In this document: one piece after another, positions 53,501 to 62,077 of the stretch | Numbering within the stretch: the stretch's first letter is position 1 | Layout of the letters: each line of letters opens with the position of its first letter | NCBI RefSeq assembly: GCF_000482325.1 | Contig: NZ_AXVA01000014.1 | Span: 112,014 to 176,013 of the forward strand | Origin: Bacillus sp. UNC438CL73TsuS30 | GTDB lineage: Bacteria; Bacillota; Bacilli; Bacillales; Cytobacillaceae | Length of the DNA: 64,000 bases | Reading direction: 5' to 3' | Position numbers and translations under genes: made by a program | Notes under the pieces: model-generated | What the model was told of the DNA's origin: nothing | Databases searched by the model: none | The model's input: the letters and a program-made list of their open reading frames with translations, nothing else

Positions 53501-55036
53501 TTCTGTTTCACGATCTCGGTCAATCGCAGGATTTGTAACAACTGCTACACTTTCTTTAAAGTAATCAGCGATATTTTTTCGTTCAGGGTTTAAAGCTGCT
53601 AGTGGTGCATCATGACCTAATGAACGGATTGGCTCGACCCCTTTTTCCGCCATTTGTTCGATTAATTGGATATGGTCACGTTCCCATCCGAAAGCCTTAT
53701 ATTGTCCATTATGGATTTTATCCGGATAATTCATGGTTACCGTTTTATTTAAGCTAGGTGCTTGTAATCGATTCCGTGAACTTGAAATCGTTAACCGCTT
53801 AGAGATTCGATCATAGACTTCATTTTGGAAACGATTTTGCTCATAAACATCCAATTGATCTCCATGCCATTTAAAGCCAACCTTTTCACCTGGTGCAAGT
53901 GGTTTTGGATCATTTACATATTCGCTTGAAGGAATAATCCCTGGTTCTGAGGAGAACAGATAGGATGTTTCCGTTTCAAGCATCCAAAGCGGTCTGAGTC
54001 CAAGTGCATCCACACTAAATACAGCTTCATCGCCATATCTTGAGATGATTCCAGCAGGGCCTTGTGCGTAATGCCCCCAAGCTTCGCGAAGGTACGTATA
54101 TAAATCCTGCAGTTTTTCCGGATAGGCTTTGATTTCATTAATTATTGGCGGGAATAGGAGATCCATGGCTTCAAATAAAGAATATCCATCCCTTGAGATT
54201 AAGGTTTCCATTGTCCGGCTTAAATCTTGTGAGTCACTGCCGTCCTTTACCAGCGGAATCCCAATCATTCTTGCTTCGTCCCGAAGCTTAGCAATTGTAT
54301 TGATTTCTCCATTATGTCCAAGTACACTAAATGGCTGGACTCTGAAGAAGCTGGAAAGGGTATTTGTTGAGTAACGATTGTGCCCCAAAGTGATAGTTGA
54401 AGCAGCAAGCGGGTTCGCCAGATCCTGATAATAACGCGGGAGAATATCACCTGCCCCCATTACTTTGTAAACTACATGGCTCTGACTAAGTGATGCAACA
54501 TGGATTTGATCGTTGTTTTCAAAGTCAACCAATGCCTCAAAGAGGACCTTTGTTAATTCTTGGCCGCTTTTTTTAGAAAGACATGCAAATTGCCAGAAAA
54601 TAGGGTTTTCCTGGATGGCAATGGGTCCAAGTGCAGAAGAGTCTGTAACTTCTGTTGTTTCGAAAATCATTTCTAATTCATATTTTGCAAGTTTTTGAAG
54701 CAATTCATTTTTAGTAGAATTCCAGTTTGCTTTTTGACTGATAAAAACATGCCCAACAGCAAACTCCTCTTTTTCAGCGAGCTTGGGGTCAATTCCGGCA
54801 TTTTGTAATTTCTCTTTCCAAAGGGCAACAGGGATATCCATATGAATACCAACGCCATCGCCTTCGCCGTTAATAAAGCCAGCCCGGTGATTCATTGTTA
54901 CGAGAGCATTAATGCAATCGAAGATATTTTTTCTTGTCGGAATCTTGCTTTTTTCAAGGCAGGCAACAATACCACATGAATCGTGTTCATGTTTGTGGAA
55001 ATCTTTAAAAATGGAAGGATTATATTTTTGTGTCAT
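50567..55036 (-). CDS. Glutamate synthase large subunit-like protein
   Basis: A 1489-aa GOGAT large chain. It has a class-II glutaminase domain with the nucleophilic cysteine C21 (HDSCGIVACLEK) behind a 20-residue propeptide, a central domain, an FMN-binding synthase domain with the 3Fe-4S cysteines of CTTCRGCHLDTCHVG, and a C-terminal GXGXG beta-helix (NGGGQDGVGKTSFGG). It would make glutamate from glutamine and 2-oxoglutarate. No small subunit gene is adjacent, and the gene is monocistronic, so its electron donor is unclear; it is divergent from B. subtilis GltA (about 1520 aa). Translation start: an AGGAGGTG lies about 45 nt before the ATG, and no good site is nearer. Confidence 0.85.
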   Translation of the reverse strand: MTQKYNPSIFKDFHKHEHDSCGIVACLEKSKIPTRKNIFDCINALVTMNHRAGFINGEGDGVGIHMDIPVALWKEKLQNAGIDPKLAEKEEFAVGHVFISQKANWNSTKNELLQKLAKYELEMIFETTEVTDSSALGPIAIQENPIFWQFACLSKKSGQELTKVLFEALVDFENNDQIHVASLSQSHVVYKVMGAGDILPRYYQDLANPLAASTITLGHNRYSTNTLSSFFRVQPFSVLGHNGEINTIAKLRDEARMIGIPLVKDGSDSQDLSRTMETLISRDGYSLFEAMDLLFPPIINEIKAYPEKLQDLYTYLREAWGHYAQGPAGIISRYGDEAVFSVDALGLRPLWMLETETSYLFSSEPGIIPSSEYVNDPKPLAPGEKVGFKWHGDQLDVYEQNRFQNEVYDRISKRLTISSSRNRLQAPSLNKTVTMNYPDKIHNGQYKAFGWERDHIQLIEQMAEKGVEPIRSLGHDAPLAALNPERKNIADYFKESVAVVTNPAIDRDRETEHFSTRVVIGKRPSLFVKAETNTVLELITPVLVEGKAGFNCSEEIGQPSFDQVIQYFNEQKLASFISTTFRKDEEINLALERLASEAVQAVQLGKTLLVLDDAKAHQEDFYWIDPHLVTAAIDQALVKAELRRDCSLVLRSAAIRSLHDIITVLGLGADLISPYYMFMTVLDESTKPLTNLYSALTKGLEKVISTIGIHELRGYGRLFSSIGLHEDIAKVLNIVNFFGSKELEFGFEAMKLEAYSRAEDYQNEKERVGKTFHLFPRIWKAIGEVAATGDYNVYRDKISEQELENPTTIRHLAGLKASNHPISPDEVDIRVGDHDLPFLISSMSFGSQNEIAFRAYAEGADRLNMVSLNGEGGEIKDMLGKYPKTRGQQIASGRFGVNAELLNSSNLLEIKIGQGAKPGEGGHLPGSKVTAKVAAARNATLGSDLISPSNNHDIYSIEDLAQMILELKTANDQAKIAVKVPVVPNIGTIAVGIAKAGADIITLSGFDGGTGAARIHALQHVGLPVEIGVKAAHNALLESGLRHKVEIWADGGMKSAMDVIKIMLLGANRVGFGTLAMLSIGCTTCRGCHLDTCHVGIATQIESEVQAKEHGLRRFVPRQFDLAVQGIMNLFTAFGQELKVLAASLGIRDLQEAVGRSDLLVQTSGHQNLDLSYLLKTLEISQFTKTEVSKTIAEAQMQVAVGAEYLDASIDQLHSSREFESVTSEQRVLGSRVSCHRVRGRLDGSYKQLKPVQLKYREGSIPGNGLGAYNSEGIVITVNGGGQDGVGKTSFGGNIQILKSKGKNGRYYNGSVGKGFGYGAQKGLLIAQGNADARAGIRLSGADLIIGGSVKKQIPVQENGNIGSNANIKGFAFEYMTNGRGLVLGDPGPWICAGMTGGVVYTRLQPEMGLTKEAIQRRIAKGAKVSVNPLNENGKNDVNELLGQYISLLENDGQVEEAKQLQSLLANPEDHFVQIVPVKEQADPSVSTE

Positions 55037-55293
55037 CGTGGTCGGGCTTCAAAAGGGTGTCCTCTAAAGCCGATTCACCTCCTATGAAATTTCTATATTC
55101 GTGAAAAGTATTTGTGGTTTACCACTGTACTGAGGTATTAACAAAAAGGGAAAATTAATAATCTTATAGTATCATATGAATTTTCAGAAATCAAATAAAT
55201 ATACAGAAAATTGTATATCAAAATTAGATTAGAATCATATCGAAATGAGATGGTAATATGTAGTTGTAAACGTTTTCATGGGGATCCAAAGGA

Positions 55294-55318
55294 AAAGGGA
55301 GTGGAAAATACTCCCTTT
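55294..55318 (-). terminator. gsaB terminator
   Basis: On the minus strand AAAGGGAGT, a 7-nt loop and ACTCCCTTT are followed by TCCTTT. The remaining 55037-55293 stretch holds the glutamate synthase leader and no gene. Confidence 0.65.
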
Positions 55319-55339
55319 CGGTGCATAAAAAATGTATAA

Positions 55340-56635
55340 TTATTCATCGTGAAGTGAGGAAAATGCATGATGAACCGCGTGTAACGTTGCTTCAACATCT
55401 TCTTCTGTATGAGAAATGGTTAAGAACCATGCTTCATATTTAGAAGGTGCTAAATTAATTCCTTGGTTAAGCATTAGCTTGAAAAACTTGGCAAATGTTT
55501 CGCCATCGGTATTTTCCGCCTGCTCGTAGTTTTCAACTTTTTCTGTTGTAAAATAAACGGTTAAAGCCCCTTTTAATCGATTGATCGTGATTGAAACTCG
55601 GTGTTCCTTCGCTGCCGCTAAAATTCCATCTTCGAGTTTCGCTCCTAGTCTGTCTAAATAATCATAGATTCCTTCTTGTTTCAACACTTCTAGGCATGCG
55701 ATTCCGGATAGCATTGAAGCGGGATTTCCTGCCATTGTTCCAGCTTGATAGGCAGGGCCGAGCGGTGCCACTTTCTCCATAATTTCTTTACGTCCGCCAT
55801 AGGCTCCGATTGGCAGACCTCCGCCGATAATTTTTCCAAGTGCAGTCAAATCAGGCTGGATCCCTAAGAGGTCTTGTGCACCGCCATACATGAAACGAAA
55901 CGCCGTGATGACTTCATCATAGATGACAAGAGCACCTGCTGCATGCGTTAACTCATTAACCTGCTGTAAGAAGCCAGGTTTTGGTTCAACAATCCCGAAG
56001 TTACCGACAATCGGTTCTACTAGTACTGCTGCAATTTGGTCGCCCCATTTTTCTAATGCTTCTTTAAGTGGCTCAATCTCATTAAATGGAACAGTTATGA
56101 CTTCTTGAGCGATACTTTTTGGCACTCCGGCTGAATCAGGTGTTCCTAGAGTGGAAGGTCCGGAACCCGCTGCAACAAGGACTAAATCCGAGTGGCCGTG
56201 ATAACAGCCGGCAAATTTAATAATTTTATCTCGTCCTGTGTAGGCACGCGCTACACGAATGGTTGTCATAACCGCTTCTGTTCCGGAATTGACAAAGCGG
56301 ACTTTATCTATTGATGGTATGGCTTCCTTTAGCATTCTTGCAAGCTTTACCTCATGGAGTGTAGGAGTACCGTAAAGTACGCCTGTTTCAGCTGCACGTT
56401 TGATTGCTTCCGTAATATGTGGGTGTGCATGACCTGTGATAATGGGGCCGTATGCTGCCAAATAATCGATATACTGGTTGCCATCGACATCCCAAAAATA
56501 AGCGCCTTGACCCCGTTCCATAACCACTGGGGCACCGCCACCTACAGCTTTGTAGGAACGGGACGGGCTGTTTACACCGCCAACAATGTGTTCAAGGGCT
56601 TCACTATGTATTCGTTCTGAATTAGTAAATTGCAT
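55340..56635 (-). CDS. gsaB: Glutamate-1-semialdehyde 2,1-aminomutase
   Basis: A 431-aa PLP/PMP aminomutase making 5-aminolevulinate for tetrapyrroles. It has [34 protein letters not shown], and the lysine in [14 protein letters not shown]. This is the second HemL-type paralogue (GsaB/HemL2) found at this place in Bacillus; the main hemL lies elsewhere with the hem operon. AGGAGG precedes the ATG. Confidence 0.92.
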   Translation of the reverse strand: MQFTNSERIHSEALEHIVGGVNSPSRSYKAVGGGAPVVMERGQGAYFWDVDGNQYIDYLAAYGPIITGHAHPHITEAIKRAAETGVLYGTPTLHEVKLARMLKEAIPSIDKVRFVNSGTEAVMTTIRVARAYTGRDKIIKFAGCYHGHSDLVLVAAGSGPSTLGTPDSAGVPKSIAQEVITVPFNEIEPLKEALEKWGDQIAAVLVEPIVGNFGIVEPKPGFLQQVNELTHAAGALVIYDEVITAFRFMYGGAQDLLGIQPDLTALGKIIGGGLPIGAYGGRKEIMEKVAPLGPAYQAGTMAGNPASMLSGIACLEVLKQEGIYDYLDRLGAKLEDGILAAAKEHRVSITINRLKGALTVYFTTEKVENYEQAENTDGETFAKFFKLMLNQGINLAPSKYEAWFLTISHTEEDVEATLHAVHHAFSSLHDE

Positions 56636-56639
56636 AATT

Positions 56640-56997
56640 TTTCCTCCTGAAATTCGATTCTTTCTTATTTTATCACTTATTTTAGTGTTTTCCTGATGTT
56701 TTTTTGATCATTATATTGGCGGATTTGTGATTAAAATGAAATAGCATTGGGGGTTCGGTTGCCAATAGGGGTCTGTGCAGCCGAAAGAAGGTTTCTTTTC
56801 CCTTTTTCGGGTGTAACCAGCTCAAAGGGGCAATAAAACCAATTGGGAGTCTAAACGACTGAAGCCACAAACCATAAAGTCTGGGGATCAAGCTGGTTCC
56901 CTTTATAAAATCAATCCTAAAATCAAGCAGAACGGTTGTTTTACTGCTGTGATTTGGCTAAACTAACACATTAGGGAAAGTTTCAGGAGGAAGATCG
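56640..56997. other. Intergenic region with partly palindromic sequence
   Basis: This 360-bp gap between divergent gsaB and the ABC operon has no believable gene. Between 56740 and 56900 the base composition is less AT-rich, and several inverted repeats occur: AACCAGCT (56815-56822) with AGCTGGTT (56891-56898), and CCGAAA/TTTCGG near 56781 and 56803. A 69-codon open frame on the minus strand crosses it, but no ribosome binding site or family is seen. It may be a copy of a dispersed intergenic element. Confidence 0.4.
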
Positions 56998-58023
56998 ATG
57001 GAAAATGCAATAGAAGTTAAAAAGTTACGAAAAGAGTTTAAAGCGTATTCAAGCCGAACGGGGTTAAAAGGTGCCTTCCGAGATCTTTTTACCCGTAATT
57101 ATAAAGTGGTTCCTGCAGTCAATGATATCCACTTCACCGTAAAACAAGGAGAAATGGTTGGATATATTGGTGAAAATGGAGCAGGAAAATCGACAACCAT
57201 TAAAATGCTGACAGGGATTTTAACGCCAACGTCCGGCCAAATCACCGTCAATGGAATGAACCCGCATAAGGAGCGGGAGAAATTTGTTCAAACAATTGGC
57301 GTTGTTTTTGGCCAGCGCTCTCAGCTTTGGTGGGATATCGCTGTTCAAGAATCCTTTCGTCTTTTGAAAAAAGTCTACAAAGTATCGGACGAAGATTACG
57401 ACAATCACATGGGGCACGTAATTAAAACATTGGATATTGAACCGCTTTTAGATAAACCAGTACGGAAATTATCGCTTGGCCAAAGAATGAGATGTGAACT
57501 CGCCGCAGCACTCATTCACAATCCGCCATTATTGTTTTTAGATGAGCCGACGATTGGGCTTGATGTACTGGTTAAATTAAAAATCCGGGAATTTTTAAAG
57601 GAAATAAATGAGAAATACAATACAACCATCCTTTTAACGACACACGACTTGTCAGATATTGAAGCACTGTGTGAACGGGTGATTATGCTCGATGAGGGGA
57701 AAATCATTTATGACGGTGCTCTTAGAAATCTAAAAGAAAAATGGGGGGAACGTAAGGAATTGCAATTTCAATTTCTTGAAAAGATTGAGATTGCGAAACT
57801 TAAAGAAGTAACCGGGGGACTACCCGTTAAATGGGAGTTAGATGAAAAGGAAGCCATCTATATTGCCAATATTGAGGATACCGAGGAATTGATTTCCCTG
57901 CTGATTGCTAGAGTGGTCAGTGCATTTAAAATTAAGGATATTAAAATTAATGAAATCTCAACTGAGGAAATTATCCGTAATATTTATGAAAAAGGTACGG
58001 TGGAAGTAGAAGGGGGCAATTAA
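56998..58023 (+). CDS. ABC-2 transporter ATP-binding protein (COG4586 type)
   Basis: A 341-aa ATPase with Walker A GENGAGKST, an unusual signature LSLGQRMRCEL and Walker B LLFLDEPTIGLD; residues about 250-341 form an extra C-terminal domain. GAGGAAG precedes the ATG. With the two membrane genes after it, it makes the common three-gene COG4586-COG4587-COG3694 exporter. Substrate unknown. Confidence 0.88.
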   Translation: MENAIEVKKLRKEFKAYSSRTGLKGAFRDLFTRNYKVVPAVNDIHFTVKQGEMVGYIGENGAGKSTTIKMLTGILTPTSGQITVNGMNPHKEREKFVQTIGVVFGQRSQLWWDIAVQESFRLLKKVYKVSDEDYDNHMGHVIKTLDIEPLLDKPVRKLSLGQRMRCELAAALIHNPPLLFLDEPTIGLDVLVKLKIREFLKEINEKYNTTILLTTHDLSDIEALCERVIMLDEGKIIYDGALRNLKEKWGERKELQFQFLEKIEIAKLKEVTGGLPVKWELDEKEAIYIANIEDTEELISLLIARVVSAFKIKDIKINEISTEEIIRNIYEKGTVEVEGGN

Positions 58024-58025
58024 TC

Positions 58026-58817
58026 TTGGATAAATATCTTGAAATGATCCGCATCCGTTTTTTAATGATGCTTGCCTACCGGACTAATTATTATACGGGA
58101 ATTGTGATTTACAGTATTAATATTGGTGCCTATTATTTTTTATGGTCTGCTATTTATGGGTCGAAGGAGCATATTGAAGGTCTTTCCGTTGTGCAAATGA
58201 CTACCTATGTTGCCGTTTCATGGATGGCCCGTGCCTTTTACTTTAATAATCTGGATCGGGAAATGGCGCTAGAAATTATGGAAGGAAAAGTGGCCATTGA
58301 ATTAATTCGTCCCTACAGCTATCTTGGCATGAAAACGATGCAGGGATTGGGCGAAGGGATTTTTCGGCTTTTCTTTTTCTCGGTTCCAGGATTAATCATT
58401 GTTTCGTTTATTTTTCCAATTAAATTCACTTGGGACCCGGGGATTTGGGGGTTATTTGCGTTATCTACGATTTTAAGTTTTTTGATTAATACACAACTGA
58501 ATTTACTAACAGGAATTACTACCTTCTTCTTATATAATAATGCTGGATTGATTCGGGCTAAACGAGTGGTTATTGATTTATTTTCTGGTCTCCTCCTTCC
58601 CATCAGTTTTTTCCCTGGATGGGCGCAGGGAGTCATGAAATATCTTCCTTTTCAGGGGATTAGCTATATACCAAGTATGATTTTTACTGGAGGTTTTTCC
58701 CATTCTCAAGCAATGGAGGCCATCTTTCAACAGTTCCTCTGGGTAGTGATTTTAATTATCCCTATTCAGTTCCTGTGGTCTGTGGCAAAAAAACAGCTAA
58801 TCATACAAGGGGGGTAA
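58026..58817 (+). CDS. ABC-2 transporter permease (COG4587 type)
   Basis: A 263-aa permease with six membrane helices, beginning MDKYLEMIRIRFLMMLAYRTNYYTG, the characteristic N-terminal amphipathic helix and TM1 of this family. TTG start, AAGGGGGC site; starts 2 bp after the ATPase gene. Partner of the following permease. Confidence 0.83.
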   Translation: MDKYLEMIRIRFLMMLAYRTNYYTGIVIYSINIGAYYFLWSAIYGSKEHIEGLSVVQMTTYVAVSWMARAFYFNNLDREMALEIMEGKVAIELIRPYSYLGMKTMQGLGEGIFRLFFFSVPGLIIVSFIFPIKFTWDPGIWGLFALSTILSFLINTQLNLLTGITTFFLYNNAGLIRAKRVVIDLFSGLLLPISFFPGWAQGVMKYLPFQGISYIPSMIFTGGFSHSQAMEAIFQQFLWVVILIIPIQFLWSVAKKQLIIQGG

Positions 58818-58821
58818 GCAA

Positions 58822-59607
58822 GTGTTTTACACATCCATGCTTTTTCAATATATTTCTCAATATTTAAAGACAAGATTTCAATATCGTGGGGATTTATTTG
58901 TAGAATTTTTCTCGGATTTATTATCTCAAGCGATCAATCTAATCTTTATATTAGTGGTATTTGGTCATACGAATTTATTAAACGGCTGGAATCGAGATGA
59001 AATTATTTTTATTTATGGCTTTTTCCTTGTTCCGTATGCTGTTTTTTCAGCCTTCTTTAATATCTGGGATTTTAACGAACGCTATATTGTGAAAGGGGAG
59101 CTAGACCGGATTTTAACGAGACCGATTCACAGTCTTTTTCAAATTATCCTTGAGCGGATCGAACTCGAATCGTTATTAGGTGCTATTACCGGTCTTGCTG
59201 TTATGTTTTACTCGGGGGCTAAACTCGGTCTTGAGGTGAAATGGTATGATCCCTTCTTGTTCCTGATTTTTGTCGTTGGCGGTGCCCTCGTGTATGGTGG
59301 AGTCTTTATCATGATCGCCTGCATTAGTTTTTGGGCAGATGCAAGAACTTCACTTATGCCGATGATGTACAATATTAGTAATTATGGCCGTTATCCTGTT
59401 GATATTTACAATAAAGTTATTCGTTTTGTGTTAACTTGGGTGCTTCCATTTGCCTTTGTGGGAGTGTATCCGGCGGCGTATTTCCTTGGAAAAAAGGAAT
59501 GGTTCGTTTATGCCTTTTTAACCCCAGTCATCGGTGTAATCTTTTTTGCCTTGTCCATCGTGCTTTGGAATCAAGGAGTAAAGAAATATCGGGGAGCAGG
59601 GAATTAA
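58822..59607 (+). CDS. ABC-2 transporter permease (COG3694, DUF990 type)
   Basis: A 261-aa permease with six membrane helices and the YVVKGELDRILTRPIHSLFQI-like loop (here beginning YIVKGELDRIL) typical of DUF990. GTG start behind GGGGGG, 4 bp after the previous gene. Third gene of the exporter, ending at a hairpin. Confidence 0.84.
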   Translation: MFYTSMLFQYISQYLKTRFQYRGDLFVEFFSDLLSQAINLIFILVVFGHTNLLNGWNRDEIIFIYGFFLVPYAVFSAFFNIWDFNERYIVKGELDRILTRPIHSLFQIILERIELESLLGAITGLAVMFYSGAKLGLEVKWYDPFLFLIFVVGGALVYGGVFIMIACISFWADARTSLMPMMYNISNYGRYPVDIYNKVIRFVLTWVLPFAFVGVYPAAYFLGKKEWFVYAFLTPVIGVIFFALSIVLWNQGVKKYRGAGN

Positions 59608-59618
59608 ATACATATGGA

Positions 59619-59645
59619 GAAAACCAGGCAAAATGTCTGGTTTTT
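59619..59645 (+). terminator. ABC operon terminator
   Basis: AAAACCAG (59620-59627) pairs with CTGGTTTT (59637-59644), within a T5 tail. Confidence 0.7.
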
Positions 59646-59710
59646 GATATTTTATGGGCCAAGCCTGCATAGAAATAGTGTAACGGATGTTTCTGTAGAG
59701 GTGGTTTAAC

Positions 59711-60103
59711 ATGATCTATTTCTTGCTTCCGATTGTGGTGTTTTGTATTTTTATGAGTTTAAAAACTCTCTTTGTTCCCAATACAGTAAAAGGGAAATTT
59801 GTTTCGGTAGAAAATTTCTTATACCTAGGGTGCATTTATTTAACAGTTATCATCGGTTATGGTTTGATTTATGTGCTTTTCGAACTAAAGGGTATACCAC
59901 TACTTAAAGAAATCAATCATGAACACGGGAATAATATATTTGAGTCCAGTTTTTACTTTAGTGCGATGATGCTGTTCTCAGTTGGAAACGGGGACATTAT
60001 TCCTTTGGGGCTTGGCAGAATTATTGCGGTAACGGAAGCGTTAATCGGCTATACCCTTCCTGCGGCATTTGTGGCAAGAGCGATGCTTAATCGAGAGAAG
60101 TGA
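59711..60103 (+). CDS. Two-TM potassium-channel-like protein (LctB-like)
   Basis: A 130-aa protein with an N-terminal helix (1-18), a second helix (36-58), a pore-loop region and a C-terminal helix (104-124). The pore reads FSAMMLFSVGNGDIIPLG, which aligns with the K+ channel filter T-V-G-Y-G-D but has GNGD. Size and layout match the small LctB channel of Geobacillus. GAGGTGG precedes the ATG. A homotetrameric ion channel is likely; the filter change makes selectivity uncertain. Confidence 0.72.
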   Translation: MIYFLLPIVVFCIFMSLKTLFVPNTVKGKFVSVENFLYLGCIYLTVIIGYGLIYVLFELKGIPLLKEINHEHGNNIFESSFYFSAMMLFSVGNGDIIPLGLGRIIAVTEALIGYTLPAAFVARAMLNREK

Positions 60104-60135
60104 TTATCGTTTGCATTGTTTCCTATGTTTGGATA

Positions 60136-60151
60136 GTCTATCAATATAGAC
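60136..60151. promoter_or_regulatory. Inverted repeat at the bcp promoter
   Basis: GTCTAT-CAAT-ATAGAC (60136-60151) overlaps the -10 of a possible promoter (TTGCAT at 60111-60116, 17 bp, TAGTCT at 60134-60139). It does not resemble the PerR box. Confidence 0.45.
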
Positions 60152-60172
60152 GAATGAATTGAGGTGTTTTTA

Positions 60173-60643
60173 ATGACTGTAGAATTGGGTGTAACTGCGC
60201 CGGATTTTGAGTTGGAGGCAAGTAATGGTGAAAAAGTAAAGTTATCAGATTTCCGCGGAACCAATGTTGTTGTTTATTTTTATCCAAAAGATATGACCCC
60301 GGGATGTACGACAGAAGCTTGTGATTTTCGTGATCGGATTCAAGACTTTACAGATGTAGATGCTGTTATATTAGGAATCAGTCCAGACCCAATTGATAAG
60401 CATCAAAAATTTATCGAGAAATACGGACTGCCGTTTTTACTTCTTGCGGATACAGCGCATACAGTCGCGGAAAGCTTTGATGTTTGGAAGCTAAAGAAGA
60501 ACTTTGGAAAAGAGTATATGGGGATTGAACGTTCAACATTCATCATTGATAAACAAGGAAAATTGGTGAAGGAGTGGCGAAAGGTGCAAGTAAAAGGTCA
60601 TGTTGACGCAGCGTTAACCTACATACGGGAAAATCTTAAATAA
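60173..60643 (+). CDS. bcp: Thiol peroxidase/peroxiredoxin (Bcp/YgaF)
   Basis: A 156-aa thioredoxin-fold peroxiredoxin of the BCP/PrxQ subfamily reducing peroxides with thioredoxin. The peroxidatic C45 and resolving C50 lie in DMTPGCTTEACDFRD. GAGGTG precedes the ATG; a GTG three codons earlier overlaps that site. Corresponds to B. subtilis ygaF, just ahead of perR. Terminator-like hairpin at 60756. Confidence 0.92.
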   Translation: MTVELGVTAPDFELEASNGEKVKLSDFRGTNVVVYFYPKDMTPGCTTEACDFRDRIQDFTDVDAVILGISPDPIDKHQKFIEKYGLPFLLLADTAHTVAESFDVWKLKKNFGKEYMGIERSTFIIDKQGKLVKEWRKVQVKGHVDAALTYIRENLK

Positions 60644-60755
60644 TTTTATTTCAATTTCAAGCCTATTTTCTTCAGTAAAGGCATTTGTCCAATGCAATAA
60701 TACAGGGATTGAATATCATTTTATTAGGGCATACCTCCTCAGATAAAAATTTCGG

Positions 60756-60779
60756 GTCCATAGTGGCCCCTTTTTTTAT
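60756..60779 (+). terminator. bcp terminator
   Basis: GGGTCC (60756-60761) and GGCCCC (60767-60772), one mismatch, are followed by T7. Confidence 0.7.
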
Positions 60780-60900
60780 GCCCTTCTATTCAATCATGAT
60801 TGCAAGCTTTATAATATGTTTATAGAAGTATTCATGACGAATTGTTTTTTTTTGATATTACATCATACATATAAAACAGGATTAAAAGGGGGTACAAGGA

Positions 60901-61449
60901 ATGAAAATTTATACAAAAACAGGGGACAAAGGAACTACCTCGTTAATTTACGGTCAAAGAGTGGCTAAAAACGATCTGCGCGTCGAAGCTTATGGAACTT
61001 GTGATGAAACCAATTCAATGATTGGGCTTGCATTAAGCTATTTAAACAAGGAAATTTTTCAAGGGAAAGAAATAATTGAAAAAGCGTATCATAAAATACA
61101 AACAAATCTTTTTCATGTCGGTGCAGAATTAGCTACACCAAAAGGAAAGGAAGTAAAATGGTCCCTTTCAACTGCTGATATTGAAGAGATGGAAAAACAA
61201 ATTGACGAATGGAATGAAGTTCTCCCACCATTAACCAATTTTATTTTACCTGGGGGACATCCCGCAGGGGCTGCCTTTCATGTGGCCAGAACCACGGCAA
61301 GACGTGCTGAAAGATGTGCTGTAACGCTTGGGGAAGATGTGAATCCGCTTGTTTTTGCCTACTTGAATCGTCTTTCGGATCTGTTGTTTGTAACAGCGAG
61401 GTATGTGAACCATCAGCTCGGACAAAAAGAGCAAACCTTGCATTCTTGA
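60901..61449 (+). CDS. Cob(I)alamin adenosyltransferase, PduO type
   Basis: A 182-aa enzyme transferring adenosyl from ATP to cob(I)alamin. It has the N-terminal KIYTKTGDKGTTSLIYG motif, VEAYGTCDETNSMIG, and the ARTTARRAERCAVTL helix with the ATP/corrinoid-contacting arginines. AAAGGGGGT precedes the ATG. B. subtilis has the same enzyme (YvqK) elsewhere, so its place between bcp and perR is a local difference. No cobalamin riboswitch is visible in the 257-bp gap upstream. Confidence 0.92.
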   Translation: MKIYTKTGDKGTTSLIYGQRVAKNDLRVEAYGTCDETNSMIGLALSYLNKEIFQGKEIIEKAYHKIQTNLFHVGAELATPKGKEVKWSLSTADIEEMEKQIDEWNEVLPPLTNFILPGGHPAGAAFHVARTTARRAERCAVTLGEDVNPLVFAYLNRLSDLLFVTARYVNHQLGQKEQTLHS

Positions 61450-61481
61450 TCAAATGTGGACCTATTTGTGAGGTAACAATA

Positions 61482-61528
61482 TTGACAAAAGTATAAAAAA
61501 GTTAGTAAACTAATTATAACAATTATAA
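61482..61528 (+). promoter_or_regulatory. perR promoter and PerR box
   Basis: TTGACA (61482-61487), 18 bp and TAAACT (61506-61511) form the promoter. TTATAACAATTATAA (61514-61528) matches the PerR box TTATAATnATTATAA with one mismatch and covers the start site, as expected for autorepression. Confidence 0.85.
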
Positions 61529-61558
61529 TCTAATAATATTTTTTAAGAAAAGAGGTGC

Positions 61559-61996
61559 ATGGCGATGAATCAGCTAAAAGAAGCGTTGGATACCTTGAAG
61601 GAAACTGGGGTAAGAATCACTCCGCAACGTCATGCGATACTTGAATATTTAATAAACTCGATGTCACATCCTACTGCAGACGATATTTATAAAGCTTTAG
61701 AAGGGAAATTCCCTAACATGAGCGTGGCGACGGTTTACAATAATTTACGAGTATTTCGTGAGGTTGGTCTTGTCAACGAATTAACATATGGTGATGCCTC
61801 TAGTCGTTTTGATTTTATAACCACACAGCATTACCATGTTATTTGTGAAAGTTGTGGTAAAATTGTCGATTTCCACTATCCAGGCCTAGATGAAGTGGAA
61901 CATTTAGCTTCACATGTAACAGGCTTTAAAGTAGATAATCACCGTATGGAAATTTACGGAACCTGCCCGGATTGTTCCAGTAAAGAAGTTCATTAA
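61559..61996 (+). CDS. perR: Peroxide-responsive repressor PerR
   Basis: A 145-aa Fur-family repressor that senses H2O2 through Fe-catalysed histidine oxidation. Counting from the first ATG, H37 (SMSHPTADD), the D85 region (GDASSRFDF), the C96/C99 pair (CESCGK) and C136/C139 (CPDCSS) all fall at the B. subtilis numbers, which supports this start even though AGAGGTG is only 1 nt away; the ATG two codons later has better spacing. Regulated by its own box upstream. A terminator follows at 62004. Confidence 0.96.
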   Translation: MAMNQLKEALDTLKETGVRITPQRHAILEYLINSMSHPTADDIYKALEGKFPNMSVATVYNNLRVFREVGLVNELTYGDASSRFDFITTQHYHVICESCGKIVDFHYPGLDEVEHLASHVTGFKVDNHRMEIYGTCPDCSSKEVH

Positions 61997-62003
61997 TAAA
62001 TGC

Positions 62004-62038
62004 AAAAGAACTAATTCAATGGAATTGGTTCTTTTTTG
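62004..62038 (+). terminator. perR terminator
   Basis: AAAAGAACTAATTC (62004-62017) pairs with GAATTGGTTCTTTT (62022-62035), one G-U, plus further T. Confidence 0.87.
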
Positions 62039-62046
62039 TTGTGTAA

Positions 62047-62075
62047 AAGGGTGTCCCTTTTACACGGACACCCTT
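62047..62075 (-). terminator. ygzB terminator
   Basis: AAGGGTGTCC (62047-62056) pairs with GGACACCCTT (62066-62075), 9-nt loop; the minus-strand side continues into TTTTACAC. Confidence 0.75.
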
Positions 62076-62077
62076 GA

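Noticed and set aside
56682..56891. 69-codon open frame on the minus strand as a gene
   Set aside because: No ribosome binding site before its start, no recognisable family, and it lies in a sequence full of inverted repeats.
60644..60900. Cobalamin riboswitch before the adenosyltransferase
   Set aside because: No B12-box (GCCACTG-like) sequence and no large multi-helix region; only a terminator for bcp is visible.
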